A stretch of DNA of 64,000 nucleotides from Nitrospira sp. (GTDB lineage Bacteria; Nitrospirota; Nitrospiria; Nitrospirales; Nitrospiraceae), in assembly GCA_030123605.1 (NCBI GenBank), contig CP126123.1, positions 2,274,001 to 2,338,000 of the forward strand, in the 5' to 3' direction. Below are positions 20,691-28,949 of this stretch, one piece after another. Numbering within the stretch: position 1 is the first letter of the stretch; each line of letters opens with the position of its first letter. The position numbers and the translations under genes were made by a program. The notes under the pieces were generated by a model, which had not been told where the DNA came from, did not search any database, and saw nothing but the letters and a program-made list of their open reading frames with translations.

Positions 20691-21905
20691 TCAGACAGAA
20701 CGGATGATGTCGACAGAGGCCGCCGCAGGAATCCTCCCTACCAAGCCCAGCCTGCCCTTCCGTTCCTTTCTCACGATCTCGCTGACGCGGACGATGGCAC
20801 CTCGATGCCAATCGTCAAAGGGAGCATTGTACTCCGATCGTTCCCGATCGAGCCTGCCGACTTCTGGCCTGCCTGTCTCATCACACCACCAGACTCGTTT
20901 CTCCCCCTTCATCACCCGTAGTTCACTCACGACACGGTGGAGATCCGAGCTTCTGGGCACAAGCGTCTTCCCGTCTTTGCGAAGAATCAGATAGGAAAAC
21001 TTCAGGGCGTCTTTGATGAATCCCACCGTTCGATCAACTCGCTCGATCCATTCAGGCCTATTCCAGCCTCGCTCCTCATGACACCAATCGTCCGGCTTAA
21101 CCAGGGCTGGGCACTGGTGCTCATGCAAACAGGGGCTGTAGACCGTACCGCTCCCCTGTTGCAACAACCGATCTCGGACTAGATGCAGTCCCCGTGAGGC
21201 CGGACGGAGCGCCGGCTCGATGAGGATGAGCGTCCCTTGTAGCGAAAGGCGGTGCAGCAGTGCCTCCACCAATGCCGTCCGTTTTTCTGTGGTCTGCGGT
21301 TGCCCGAGATACAACTCTGAGAGAACGTTCTGAACCAGGATCAGATCGTAGGTCGGATGTGGGGGGTCGTCGAACAATTCGTACGGCAATCGCTTTTCCA
21401 AATCGCACACGATGGTATGCAGGTTTTGTAGCTCGGCTGCCGATCGTTCGGATCGATACTCCCGCCATAGTTCCTCACACAATCGTAACGCCTTCGGTGA
21501 ATGATCGATCACGGTACATTCCACAGCCTGCCCATCCTCGTTCGATCGTGAGGACACCCAGTCCAACAAGGCCAGTGCCCCAGTGCCGGGGCCTCCACCG
21601 ACATCCAGGACTCGAAAGGGTTCTCCTGCTCGAAGGGCCAGCACAGGCTCAGCTTCATCCAGGAGGGCCTGGCCCTTGGCCAAATTCACAGGGAGAAAAT
21701 AGGTGAGATATGCCGCACGCAGTGAAGGCTCTTCCAAGTACGGCAATCTTTCCACCGCCAAGCCCCGGTTAAACATAGACGAGAGTCTGGTTACAGCCTC
21801 GGCAATCGGCTGAGGGACCACTCCGCAGGGTGTCCCGAGCCGTAGTCCGCTCACGGCGGACAGGGCTCCAAGCACAGCAGGTGATAGTTTGCGCGATGAC
21901 GGCAT
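20691..21905 (-). CDS. Rsm22-like SAM-dependent methyltransferase (small-subunit rRNA type)
   Basis: This protein of about 404 residues has the SAM-binding loop VLDVGGGPGTGALALLD near residue 100, the acidic VIDHSPKAL, and the post-motif LILVQNVLSELY. A Cys-containing region CPALVKPDDWCHEERGW near residue 270 is characteristic of Rsm22 relatives, and YLILRK follows. Those proteins act on the mitochondrial or bacterial small ribosomal subunit and often carry a Cys-ligated cluster. I start at the ATG at 21905; a TTG at 21953 would overlap the divergent promoter. The exact methylated base is unknown. Confidence 0.75.
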   Translation of the reverse strand: MPSSRKLSPAVLGALSAVSGLRLGTPCGVVPQPIAEAVTRLSSMFNRGLAVERLPYLEEPSLRAAYLTYFLPVNLAKGQALLDEAEPVLALRAGEPFRVLDVGGGPGTGALALLDWVSSRSNEDGQAVECTVIDHSPKALRLCEELWREYRSERSAAELQNLHTIVCDLEKRLPYELFDDPPHPTYDLILVQNVLSELYLGQPQTTEKRTALVEALLHRLSLQGTLILIEPALRPASRGLHLVRDRLLQQGSGTVYSPCLHEHQCPALVKPDDWCHEERGWNRPEWIERVDRTVGFIKDALKFSYLILRKDGKTLVPRSSDLHRVVSELRVMKGEKRVWWCDETGRPEVGRLDRERSEYNAPFDDWHRGAIVRVSEIVRKERKGRLGLVGRIPAAASVDIIRSV

Positions 21906-21914
21906 ACGGCTCTG

Positions 21915-21943
21915 TTGACCCTCAAAAAGAGCGTAGGTTATGT
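21915..21943 (+). promoter_or_regulatory. Predicted sigma70 promoter of the 82-residue gene
   Basis: TTGACC (21915-21920), a 17-base spacer and TTATGT (21938-21943). The expected start near 21950 leaves a short leader with AGAGGAG before the ATG at 21968. Confidence 0.5.
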
Positions 21944-21967
21944 TACCCCGCAAGAGGAGACCCTACT

Positions 21968-22216
21968 ATGACCGACACAATCCTACAAGCCTACCGGGAA
22001 GTCGAAATGGCAATGGAACGATATACGCTGCTCCTGGACGAGCACGTGAAGGCACTTGAAACCGCTCAGCCGAAGGACGCAAGCAAGTTGGAACGGATGT
22101 CTCACGGAGCCAAGGCGATGCGGGACAGCGCGATGATTTACCTTTCCTATGCCAAATTCGTCGCCTACGGGATGCCGGAGAGCCCCGACCTCATCGAAGA
22201 GGATCTGCAGGGGTAA
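21968..22216 (+). CDS. Small helical hypothetical protein, 82 residues
   Basis: The ATG at 21968 has AGAGGAG upstream. The protein is almost entirely helical and charged: an N-terminal helix (ILQAYREVEMAMERYTLLLDEH), a second helix with LERMSHGAKAMRDSAMIYLSYAKF, and an acidic tail. There is no membrane segment or signal. It may be a small helical-hairpin binding protein. It is divergent from the Rsm22-like gene and followed by a terminator shared with the convergent oxidoreductase operon. Confidence 0.65.
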   Translation: MTDTILQAYREVEMAMERYTLLLDEHVKALETAQPKDASKLERMSHGAKAMRDSAMIYLSYAKFVAYGMPESPDLIEEDLQG

Positions 22217-22322
22217 CTCGTCATTCCTATCTTGTGAAGCGTCGTTGGTAAGAACCGGCATCCGCTTCACGAACGAGCAGACGCCCAACACACGACTTGG
22301 TTTTCATTCATCCGAAGTCAAA

Positions 22323-22356
22323 AGAGCCTGTCCGGGGATCTCCCCAGACAGGCTCT
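22323..22356 (-). terminator. Terminator of the 2-oxoacid:ferredoxin oxidoreductase operon
   Basis: AGAGCCTGTC and GACAGGCTCT form a 10-bp stem with an inner GGGGA/TCCCC pairing. On the minus strand it is followed by TTTTGAC. It lies 28 bases past the stop of the alpha-subunit gene and may also stop the convergent 82-residue gene. Confidence 0.85.
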
Positions 22357-22383
22357 CTAAGTTTCATGCAAACCGCGCGCTGT

Positions 22384-23730
22384 TCAGATGCTGCGCATGA
22401 AGTGTCCCATGGCTTCATGGTCGGTCGACGACGAACCCATGATTTGAGACATCGCCACGTTGGTCGATTTCTTTCCGGTCAAACCGGATTCAACCTCATC
22501 GACAATCAATTCGACCGGCATCGACTGACCACCGTAGACCCGTGGACCACCGATGATCTTTGCATTGGAATATCCGTAGATAGCCGTCGCCACTTCCTTA
22601 GCCAACCAACCGACGTAGTTAAACTCAGGCACCACGATCAGCTTGGTCTTGGCACAGAGCTGACGCAGTTCCTGAGTCGGAAACGGTCGGAGGGACCGAA
22701 TCTTGATCAGCCCAACCTTGATGCCCTTTTCCGCACAAACACGCGCTGCTTCCCGAGACTGAGCCGCTGCGCTGCCCGACGCGATGATGACCGCCTCCGC
22801 ATTTTCCATATTCTCGGCGGTGAGCAACCCACCCATGTACTTATTGATGTATTTGCGAGACCGTTCAACGGCAGCCCACACTTCCTGCTGCCAAACCGCA
22901 TGAATGTTGTAGGCCATAAAATTCGATTTCTGGACCGGGGCATCACGGGACAGGCGGGCTGGCGGATTCTCGGCATCAAGAACCGGTACAGCCCCACGCC
23001 ATGGTTCTCGCGGCGGCAGTTTGATTCCACGCTCTTGCATACGCACATAACCCCTCGCGTGCGTCACAAAGAACCCGTCGCAGCAGACACCGACCGGAAG
23101 CGTGACATCGTTTTTCTCGCTGATGACAAATCCTGCCATCGTAAAGTCAAACATGTCCTGCTGATTTTCGGCATGAAACACGATCATGCCGCAATTGAGC
23201 AAATACGACACCTCAATATTGTCCGGCTGAATGGCCAATGGGGCATTGACGACGCGGCAGGTAAACATCGCCACCACCGGCAGTCGATGGCCCGGCCAAG
23301 AAGCGATACCTTCGAGGCCACGAAGGGTTCCAGGACCAGCGGTAGCGGTATAACAACGAACGCCCGCACGCGAGCCTCCGGCAATGGCCGCCATGACACC
23401 GACTTCCTCTTCGCCTCGGTAGTATTCTTTGACATATCCTTCACCATACAACACCCCGACCAGCTGCATGGTTTCACTTTGCGGCGTGATGGGGTAGGCA
23501 ATGGCGAGATCGACGTTGGAGCGACGAATAGCCTCTTTCGCTGCTTCGCTACCCGTGATAAACTCTTTGGTCCGGGAAGCTTCCAAAAACATATACTCCG
23601 GGGTCACAACCTTCTGCCGCTTCGCCTCTGCATGCGGATCCTTCTTGCCATCGGACTTGGGCGCCGACACACTCGTAATAGGATCACCTTGAGGATTTGT
23701 TTTTTGCTGGGGTTCCAATGCTTCGCTCAT
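22384..23730 (-). CDS. 2-oxoacid:ferredoxin oxidoreductase, alpha subunit
   Basis: This 448-residue protein has the alpha-subunit core starting near residue 55: FITGSEAAKEAIRRSNVDLAIAYPITPQSE, followed by YRGEEEVGVMAAIAGGSRAG and TATAGPGTLRGLEGI. The C-terminal Rossmann domain has GLIKIRSLRPFP and VVPEFNYVGWLAKE. It is the last gene of a five-gene operon (beta, gamma, delta, epsilon, alpha) like the five-subunit pyruvate or 2-oxoglutarate:ferredoxin oxidoreductases of Hydrogenobacter. These carboxylate acetyl-CoA or succinyl-CoA with reduced ferredoxin. Which of the two substrates it uses cannot be told from sequence. AGAGGTG precedes the ATG. Confidence 0.92.
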   Translation of the reverse strand: MSEALEPQQKTNPQGDPITSVSAPKSDGKKDPHAEAKRQKVVTPEYMFLEASRTKEFITGSEAAKEAIRRSNVDLAIAYPITPQSETMQLVGVLYGEGYVKEYYRGEEEVGVMAAIAGGSRAGVRCYTATAGPGTLRGLEGIASWPGHRLPVVAMFTCRVVNAPLAIQPDNIEVSYLLNCGMIVFHAENQQDMFDFTMAGFVISEKNDVTLPVGVCCDGFFVTHARGYVRMQERGIKLPPREPWRGAVPVLDAENPPARLSRDAPVQKSNFMAYNIHAVWQQEVWAAVERSRKYINKYMGGLLTAENMENAEAVIIASGSAAAQSREAARVCAEKGIKVGLIKIRSLRPFPTQELRQLCAKTKLIVVPEFNYVGWLAKEVATAIYGYSNAKIIGGPRVYGGQSMPVELIVDEVESGLTGKKSTNVAMSQIMGSSSTDHEAMGHFMRSI

Positions 23731-23769
23731 CGTTGCACCTCTTGACTATATCGCCTTTCCTAGAAGCCC

Positions 23770-24534
23770 CTAGCCTTCTCTCTTCATCTGCTCGGGAGAG
23801 TGGCCGAATGCCGACGCACTGCCCGAGCCTGCCACAGAAGGCATGAAGGTCATCGGATTAGTATGAGTCTTGCCGTTATGAACTTTAGCCTGAGTTCCGG
23901 TGAATCGGACATTTTCTCCGTTATCCGGCAACTTAATGCCCATCTCTTCACGAACTTTCTTGAAGATTTGGGCGGTTTTTCTCAACTTCAGCGTGTCCGA
24001 ATCGCGAATGGTCAACATGGCATCTTCATGCCCTTGCTCAGCGCAAATCGCCATGGTGCAGCAGTTCGTCCCTGCACGAATCATCTTCAGCGTGAGATTG
24101 GCATAGTGACAGTGAACACCGATGAAAATACATGCTTCAATCTTATTGCCCCAAATCGTCAGGTTGGGGTGGTTCGGATTGATGACCTCTTCAGGGTCGA
24201 TTTTCGGGTACTTGGGACGATAGTCCGGCATGGGAATAATCATCACTTCGGGAATCTGCGCAGCGATCTCAAGCACCGCCTTCGCTTTCTCGACGGCATG
24301 ATCATTCCACGCCCACAAGACGAGAGGCCCGGGGAAAATCGTCGCATTCGGGCTCGTCAGCATCTTCCGAGCCATCTCTTCAATCACCGTGTCTTCGTTG
24401 GGCTCCAACAATCCATAATAGAGCCCCTGCCCAGGATCAGGCAACGACACTCCCAACTGAGCCGCTGAAGGTGGATGGAATCCTGCCGGCCCTGGTACGA
24501 TAATTCTCTCTCTCGTATCTTGCGTCGTTCCCAC
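23770..24534 (-). CDS. 2-oxoacid:ferredoxin oxidoreductase, fifth (epsilon) subunit
   Basis: This 254-residue protein begins at a GTG with AAGGGG upstream. It lacks TPP or iron-sulfur motifs of the classic subunits but has conserved-looking HCHYANLTLKMIRAGTNCC and CAEQGHEDAMLT near residues 140-175. Its position between the delta and alpha genes matches the extra ForE/PorE-type subunit of five-subunit enzymes. It may stabilise the complex or adjust its oxygen tolerance, which is inferred from those relatives. Frame and spacing (39 bases to alpha) fit an operon gene. Confidence 0.8.
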   Translation of the reverse strand: MGTTQDTRERIIVPGPAGFHPPSAAQLGVSLPDPGQGLYYGLLEPNEDTVIEEMARKMLTSPNATIFPGPLVLWAWNDHAVEKAKAVLEIAAQIPEVMIIPMPDYRPKYPKIDPEEVINPNHPNLTIWGNKIEACIFIGVHCHYANLTLKMIRAGTNCCTMAICAEQGHEDAMLTIRDSDTLKLRKTAQIFKKVREEMGIKLPDNGENVRFTGTQAKVHNGKTHTNPMTFMPSVAGSGSASAFGHSPEQMKREG

Positions 24535-24555
24535 GCCCGTTCCCCTTTCGTGCGA

Positions 24556-24879
24556 TTACCCAACTACAGGGCTGACCAAAGTCGCCGTCGTGCTCTTTTC
24601 CCCATAGGTAATATTGTCCGTCAATGCCGCGACCGGCAACTGATCGATCATGATCATTTTTATAGCATTGTTCTTTGCCATATTGTCACAGACCCACACG
24701 CATTGTGCGCAGCCTTTGCACCGATCCACCGCCACATAGGCCGAGCCGTACTTAAACCCCCTGTCCTTGCCCATCTCATCGCTATACAGGATTGTGTTGG
24801 CCTCAGGGCAATACTGCGTACAAAGCTTGCAACTCTTTGAAGCACAGATCTCAACGCTGATGTCGGCTACCAGATACAT
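24556..24879 (-). CDS. 2-oxoacid:ferredoxin oxidoreductase, delta (ferredoxin-type) subunit
   Basis: This 107-residue protein carries two iron-sulfur Cys sets: EICASKSCKLCTQYCPE near residue 10 and CKGCAQCVWVCDNMA near residue 60. The second is a normal 4Fe-4S set (Cx2Cx2Cx3C). The first has a wider Cx4Cx2Cx3C spacing. The following Pro seen in typical ferredoxins is replaced by Asp in the second set. It would move electrons between the catalytic subunits and external ferredoxin. GAAGGAG precedes the ATG. Confidence 0.88.
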   Translation of the reverse strand: MYLVADISVEICASKSCKLCTQYCPEANTILYSDEMGKDRGFKYGSAYVAVDRCKGCAQCVWVCDNMAKNNAIKMIMIDQLPVAALTDNITYGEKSTTATLVSPVVG

Positions 24880-24906
24880 GTGAACTCCTTCGTGCTAACA
24901 GCGTAG

Positions 24907-25620
24907 CTAGGCGCCCACAGGGGCCGCCGCTTCAGACCTTTTCACCGATGGCGCTGCCCAGCCATGGTCGACCGCATAGTTCCAGCCGGCCCGAATCACC
25001 GCTACGTTCTTATCGATCAATTCCTGCTTCTTCTTGAACTTCCGTTCGACCACGCTGTCCAACGCCGCGGTTCCACCGGACACGACAAATCCTTTGCCAA
25101 GAAACCGATCCTTCACGGCCTGCTCTAACGCTTCGACTGAAGTGAGCCCAGTGATGGCACCGATGGCTCCCATCAATGCCATATTCGTGGCGAGGTCCAT
25201 ACCCGCCACTTCCAGGGAGATTTTTGTAGCCGGGAAATAATAGAGCTTGGCACGGCGCTCCTCAAGTTCACGCGCCTGATCCCGGTGAAGTTTCATCGGG
25301 CCATCGTTGTTGATCAACGCGATTCCATCTTCCTTCAACCCGAAATAGAACGGCATGGTGTAAGACTTGCCGTGGGTAATTACCTGAGGATGGAAGATGA
25401 TGATGATGTGCGGAAACGTGATCTCTCCGATTTCGTAGATCGCCTCGTCTGAGACCCTGACGTAACTCTCCACCGGCGCCATGCGCTTTTCAGACCCATA
25501 GAACGGGACGATCGTACTTTCCCCGCCGGCATTGATGACCGCCGTACTGAGAATGTGCGAGCCGGTCACAACGCCTTGGCCGCCCACACCTGCCATACGA
25601 ATATTGAACCGTTTCGCCAT
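24907..25620 (-). CDS. 2-oxoacid:ferredoxin oxidoreductase, gamma subunit
   Basis: This 237-residue protein has the gamma-subunit pattern MAKRFNIRMAGVGGQGVVTGSHIL at the start, then STIVPFYGSEKRMAPVESYVR near residue 35 and IALINNDGP near residue 95. It helps form the CoA-binding surface of the complex. AAGGAGG lies just upstream of the ATG. The C terminus has an additional helical part up to about residue 230, somewhat longer than typical PorG. Confidence 0.9.
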   Translation of the reverse strand: MAKRFNIRMAGVGGQGVVTGSHILSTAVINAGGESTIVPFYGSEKRMAPVESYVRVSDEAIYEIGEITFPHIIIIFHPQVITHGKSYTMPFYFGLKEDGIALINNDGPMKLHRDQARELEERRAKLYYFPATKISLEVAGMDLATNMALMGAIGAITGLTSVEALEQAVKDRFLGKGFVVSGGTAALDSVVERKFKKKQELIDKNVAVIRAGWNYAVDHGWAAPSVKRSEAAAPVGA

Positions 25621-25643
25621 ACTCGATCCTCCTTGAACGTGGC

Positions 25644-26543
25644 TCAGGCCTTGGGAAGGCCAGGAGCGGGAGCAGCCGGCTTCGAGAGAAACTCCTTGTA
25701 GCCATACCGCTCGGTGAGAAATTGCTTCGCTTCGTCGGAAATGTACTCGGAGAATTGATAGCGATCGTTTTCAACGTTCTTGGCGTCTTCCATGACCTTG
25801 TCGGTCGGGATGGCATACTCGATGTTGCAGGACGTGTAGGCCTGAATGTAGGTTGACCCCACCTCTCTGGCAATCAGCACGGCCTTCTTGATGACGCTCT
25901 CGACACGGCGGGGATTGTTCGGCACCACCGTCGCCACATACGCGCAACCGGCGACCTTTGCCATCTGCAGCATGTCCATCTTCTCGAACTTTTTCCCCAA
26001 CGGAGCCATCTTGAGTACGGCACCGCGATTCGTCATTCCACTTTCCTGTCCGCCGGTGTTTCCGTACACTTCGTTGTCCAACATGATCGTCGTAAACCGC
26101 TCTTTACGGAACCAGGAATGGAGGACTTGCTGGAATCCAATATCCGCCGTCCCACCGTCGCCCGCCATCACGACCACATCTTTCGGCTTATCGCCGAAAC
26201 GGAGGCGTAAGCCACGGGACAACCCACTCGCCACGCCATTCTGGTCGCCATAATTGCCGTAGACAAAAGGAATGGCCGCTTGCGAAATCGCCAACCGCCC
26301 GCAACCGGCGGTTCCAACGGTGATGGTATCTTCGGGATTGGGGAATGCGATCATGGCGAGCCGGATGAAGAGGGTCATGGCACAACCGGCGCACATCGGA
26401 TGCTCTTCCAACACTTCCTTGAAGGACCCCATTTGCGAAACGGATACCTTCTTGCCGAAGGGGCCATGCTCCACCATATCCCGATATTCTTTCGGCATGA
26501 ACTTTTCAAAGCCATTTGAAAACTTGACGTAGTCAAGGCTCAT
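25644..26543 (-). CDS. 2-oxoacid:ferredoxin oxidoreductase, beta (TPP-binding) subunit
   Basis: This 299-residue protein has the cluster and TPP features of the beta subunit: CAGCAMTLFIRL near residue 50, GTAGCGRL, the TPP motif VVMAGDGGTADIG ending near DNEVYGNTGGQESG (residues 130-165), and FIKKA-like C-terminal strands with SCNIEY. It is the first gene of the operon, with GGGAGGG ten bases before the ATG. The upstream 150 bases form a leader that contains the promoter below. Confidence 0.93.
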   Translation of the reverse strand: MSLDYVKFSNGFEKFMPKEYRDMVEHGPFGKKVSVSQMGSFKEVLEEHPMCAGCAMTLFIRLAMIAFPNPEDTITVGTAGCGRLAISQAAIPFVYGNYGDQNGVASGLSRGLRLRFGDKPKDVVVMAGDGGTADIGFQQVLHSWFRKERFTTIMLDNEVYGNTGGQESGMTNRGAVLKMAPLGKKFEKMDMLQMAKVAGCAYVATVVPNNPRRVESVIKKAVLIAREVGSTYIQAYTSCNIEYAIPTDKVMEDAKNVENDRYQFSEYISDEAKQFLTERYGYKEFLSKPAAPAPGLPKA

Positions 26544-26701
26544 ACGGATTCCCTCCCTTTTATTCGCTATTGACTTTCCTCTGTTCCGACACAGCCGGGG
26601 AAAGTCACGTGCAGATTATGTCGACGTTAACCGGTCTGAGTGCTGAATTGTGTTCCTGATACGGAAAGGAATGTCGGCGTTCTTCTATGTTCCGCCGCAG
26701 A

Positions 26702-26730
26702 GTGTAACAAAGGGCGAAAAAACCTGTCAA
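26702..26730 (-). promoter_or_regulatory. Predicted sigma70 promoter of the oxidoreductase operon
   Basis: On the minus strand TTGACA (26730-26725), a 17-base spacer with a T-tract, then TTACAC (26707-26702). The expected start near 26695 gives a leader of about 150 bases before the beta-subunit ATG. Confidence 0.6.
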
Positions 26731-26966
26731 TCTCATGCATCGCTGCGAACACCGAAGCGGCGATCATTCCAAAACGATCGCAAGTTTATAAGGTCCGTGC
26801 CGACATTGCAACTTTGCAGAAGGCCCACGTTACACGAAAGAAGGCCTAGTCGAGCCGACAGCGCTAGGCCCTTGGCCCCAAATGCCTTGAACATGATTTT
26901 TCTATTGCCTACGGCAGGTCCCGGGACTTCTATTCAGTTGCAGTTCACACGGGAAGCGAGTAAAGG

Positions 26967-26995
26967 TTGTTGCTTAACGCATTTCCGTCTAGACT
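26967..26995 (+). promoter_or_regulatory. Predicted sigma70 promoter of the MTHFR_C-like gene
   Basis: TTGTTG (26967-26972), a 17-base spacer and TAGACT (26990-26995). Only six bases separate the -10 from the ATG at 27002, so the transcript start would coincide with the start codon. Confidence 0.5.
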
Positions 26996-27001
26996 AAGCC
27001 T

Positions 27002-27250
27002 ATGCCCATACGAGTCCTCGTCCCCGGAGAAGAGCAGGGCGAGCACCATGTCGGGGGAGTACACAAGCGTCCGCCGATCCCCGACGGTTCGCTCAAAGCC
27101 GAATGTCCGAAATTCATGAGTCACGGTCCCTGTGGAGGGGTCCGCAAGGGCGGGTTCTGCGAGGTCTACCCTGAAATGACCTGCCCCTGGGTCACTCTCT
27201 ATCACGAACTCAACGAACTGGGACAACTGGAATGGATGAAACAGGTGTGA
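27002..27250 (+). CDS. Stand-alone methylenetetrahydrofolate reductase C-terminal-domain protein
   Basis: This 82-residue protein carries the Cys pattern of the MTHFR_C domain (also found in MetV): CPKFMSHGPCGGVRKGGFCEV followed by CPWVTLYHEL. In other organisms this zinc or iron-sulfur region is part of a longer MTHFR or of MetV. Here it is a separate short protein, while the catalytic MetF is encoded 2.5 kb away on the other strand. It could be a partner subunit of MetF or a metal-binding remnant with a new role. No ribosome binding site precedes the ATG. Confidence 0.78.
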   Translation: MPIRVLVPGEEQGEHHVGGVHKRPPIPDGSLKAECPKFMSHGPCGGVRKGGFCEVYPEMTCPWVTLYHELNELGQLEWMKQV

Positions 27251-27292
27251 CGTCCATGAAGTGAGAAGCGTCCGGCTGCGAAATAAGATACC

Positions 27293-27324
27293 CTTCACAT
27301 ATATAGGATCGACGATCTGTGAAG
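27293..27324 (+). promoter_or_regulatory. Hairpin in the queF leader
   Basis: CTTCACA (27293-27299) and TGTGAAG (27318-27324) form a 7-bp stem, with a nested GATCGACGATC. The hairpin ends 24 bases before the queF start codon. It does not match the preQ1 riboswitch patterns I know, so a regulatory role is only a possibility. Confidence 0.35.
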
Positions 27325-27348
27325 CCCAAGATACATGAGGAGTGACGC

Positions 27349-27759
27349 GTGCCGAGCAAGACGAGAACGTCGAAGACGACGCGATTAGGGTACAACGAAC
27401 GCCATGCGAAGAGCGGCATTTCCACTCCGTTACCGGACATTGAAACCTTTCCCAACCAATACAGAGGATACGAAATTACGATCGTCATTCCCGAGTACAC
27501 GGCGATTTGCCCCAAGACCAATCTCCCAGACTTTGGAACCATCACCATCCACTACATGCCCGACAAAGCATGCCTCGAACTCAAAGCGCTCAAGATGTAC
27601 ATCCACGCCTATAGAAACCTGGGCATCTTTTATGAGAATGCAGTGAATCGTATTCTCCAGGATGTGGTCAAAGCCTGTCGCCCGGCCTGGGCTCGCGTCA
27701 CCGGCGACTTCACTGCGCGCGGCGGACTGTCGAGCAAAATCGAAGCACGCTACCGATAA
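27349..27759 (+). CDS. queF: NADPH-dependent 7-cyano-7-deazaguanine reductase (QueF, short type)
   Basis: This 136-residue protein reduces preQ0 to preQ1 in queuosine synthesis. It has the catalytic Cys in ICPKTNLPDFG near residue 54, the following Asp, and the QueF motif LELKALKMYIHAYRN near residues 75-90. This is the short single-domain type. The start is a GTG with GAGGAG upstream. The rest of the queuosine pathway is not in the window. Confidence 0.95.
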   Translation: MPSKTRTSKTTRLGYNERHAKSGISTPLPDIETFPNQYRGYEITIVIPEYTAICPKTNLPDFGTITIHYMPDKACLELKALKMYIHAYRNLGIFYENAVNRILQDVVKACRPAWARVTGDFTARGGLSSKIEARYR

Positions 27760-27859
27760 CGCCCCCACCTACTCCCCACTCCCATACAGCAGAACATCCT
27801 CATCAAACGATTCAGGCGCTCCAACAAGAATTCAACTCAAAAAAGTCGGATAGCCCTGC

Positions 27860-27888
27860 TTGCGAACAGGCGTCACCCGCGCTAGTCT
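27860..27888 (+). promoter_or_regulatory. Predicted sigma70 promoter of apaH
   Basis: TTGCGA (27860-27865), a 17-base spacer and TAGTCT (27883-27888). Nine bases separate the -10 from the ATG at 27898, again predicting a transcript with almost no leader. Confidence 0.5.
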
Positions 27889-27897
27889 GAGCGACCT

Positions 27898-28731
27898 ATG
27901 GCGACCTATGCGATCGGAGACGTACAAGGCTGTTATGCCTCGCTCCGGCAGCTCGTCCGGACAATTCGATTCAATCCCCGACAGGATCGTCTCTGGTTCG
28001 TGGGAGACCTCGTCAATCGCGGGCCGGACTCGCTCCAGGTCCTCCGCTACATCAAGGGGCTCGGTTCGACTGCAGTCACGGTCCTGGGCAACCACGACCT
28101 GTTTCTCCTTGCCGTTGCAGCCGGACTGAGCAACCTCCGTCACGGCGACACCCTGGCGCAGGTCCTGGAGGCTCCGGACCGAGACGACCTCATCGCCTGG
28201 CTCAGGAAACGACCGCTGTTCTATCGCGAGGGAGCGTTTGTCCTGGTCCATGCCGGGCTGTTGCCGCAATGGACGGTCGAAGAGGCGCAGCACCTAGCAG
28301 AAGAGGCTGAAACGGCGCTCCATGGGGCGCAGTGGGCAGCGATGCTGAAGGCACTACATCCTAGCGGCCATGTACAATGGGCATCCGATCTTGTCGGCCC
28401 CACCCGCGTTGCCGGCATCGCGAAAGTTTTGACCAGGCTGAGAACCTGCTCGAGCGACGGGGTCATGGAATCGTCCTTCTCCGGACCACCTGAGCTGACA
28501 CCGGAAGGATTTCAGCCCTGGTTCGATATCCCGACAAGAAAACATGCATCCGCCACCATCGTGTGCGGCCATTGGGCGGCCCTGGGCCTCCGTCTCACAA
28601 CGAACCTGTTGGCGCTGGATAGCGGCTGCGTGTATGGAGGGCGGCTCACTGCCGTGCGGTTGGAAGACCGCGAGGTCTTTCAGGTGTCTTGCAGAGAATC
28701 GATGGGCCAGGAGACCGGTGTGAATGACTGA
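27898..28731 (+). CDS. apaH: Symmetrical bis(5'-nucleosyl)-tetraphosphatase (ApaH)
   Basis: This 277-residue calcineurin-like metallophosphatase has the metal ligands of the family: GDVQGC at residues 7-12, GDLVNRGP near residue 40, GNHD near residue 65 and HAGLLP near residue 118. It hydrolyses Ap4A to two ADP and can remove dinucleotide caps from RNA. The start lies in a direct repeat, GCGACCTATG, the second copy beginning with the codons after ATG. No ribosome binding site is seen. The following 218 bases (28732-28949) show no gene. Confidence 0.95.
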   Translation: MATYAIGDVQGCYASLRQLVRTIRFNPRQDRLWFVGDLVNRGPDSLQVLRYIKGLGSTAVTVLGNHDLFLLAVAAGLSNLRHGDTLAQVLEAPDRDDLIAWLRKRPLFYREGAFVLVHAGLLPQWTVEEAQHLAEEAETALHGAQWAAMLKALHPSGHVQWASDLVGPTRVAGIAKVLTRLRTCSSDGVMESSFSGPPELTPEGFQPWFDIPTRKHASATIVCGHWAALGLRLTTNLLALDSGCVYGGRLTAVRLEDREVFQVSCRESMGQETGVND

Positions 28732-28949
28732 ACCGCCTGCCATGACCGACCGGCCCCGGTACAGCATCAGGGCCTTCCCCGCCTACCGCTTCCTGCCGTG
28801 ACAAACTCCTTACCCACGCCGCCATCCCCAGAGCCATTCCTTCAGCCTCGCAAAACCCCATCCGCTTCAAAGGACTATCCCTATGCAGTAAACCTCTACA
28901 ATGTCGCCTATTTGGTGGGGAATCGCACGAGGTGTCGTTCGGCAGCCCG

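Larger units (their letters stand above)
26544..27001. other. Divergent regulatory spacer (458 bases) before the oxidoreductase operon
   Basis: No convincing gene is present. Two short plus-strand frames (near 26640-26849 and 26650-26997) lack ribosome binding sites and protein-like composition. The region holds the minus-strand promoter at 26702-26730, a leader of about 150 bases for the operon, and at its other end the promoter for the MTHFR_C-like gene. Confidence 0.6.

Noticed and set aside
26640-26997. Two plus-strand frames in the spacer before the oxidoreductase operon
   Set aside because: No ribosome binding site, overlapping frames, no domain-like pattern.
27251-27348. preQ1 riboswitch before queF
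   Set aside because: The leader has a hairpin but lacks the C-rich loop and A-rich tail of the preQ1 motifs I know.
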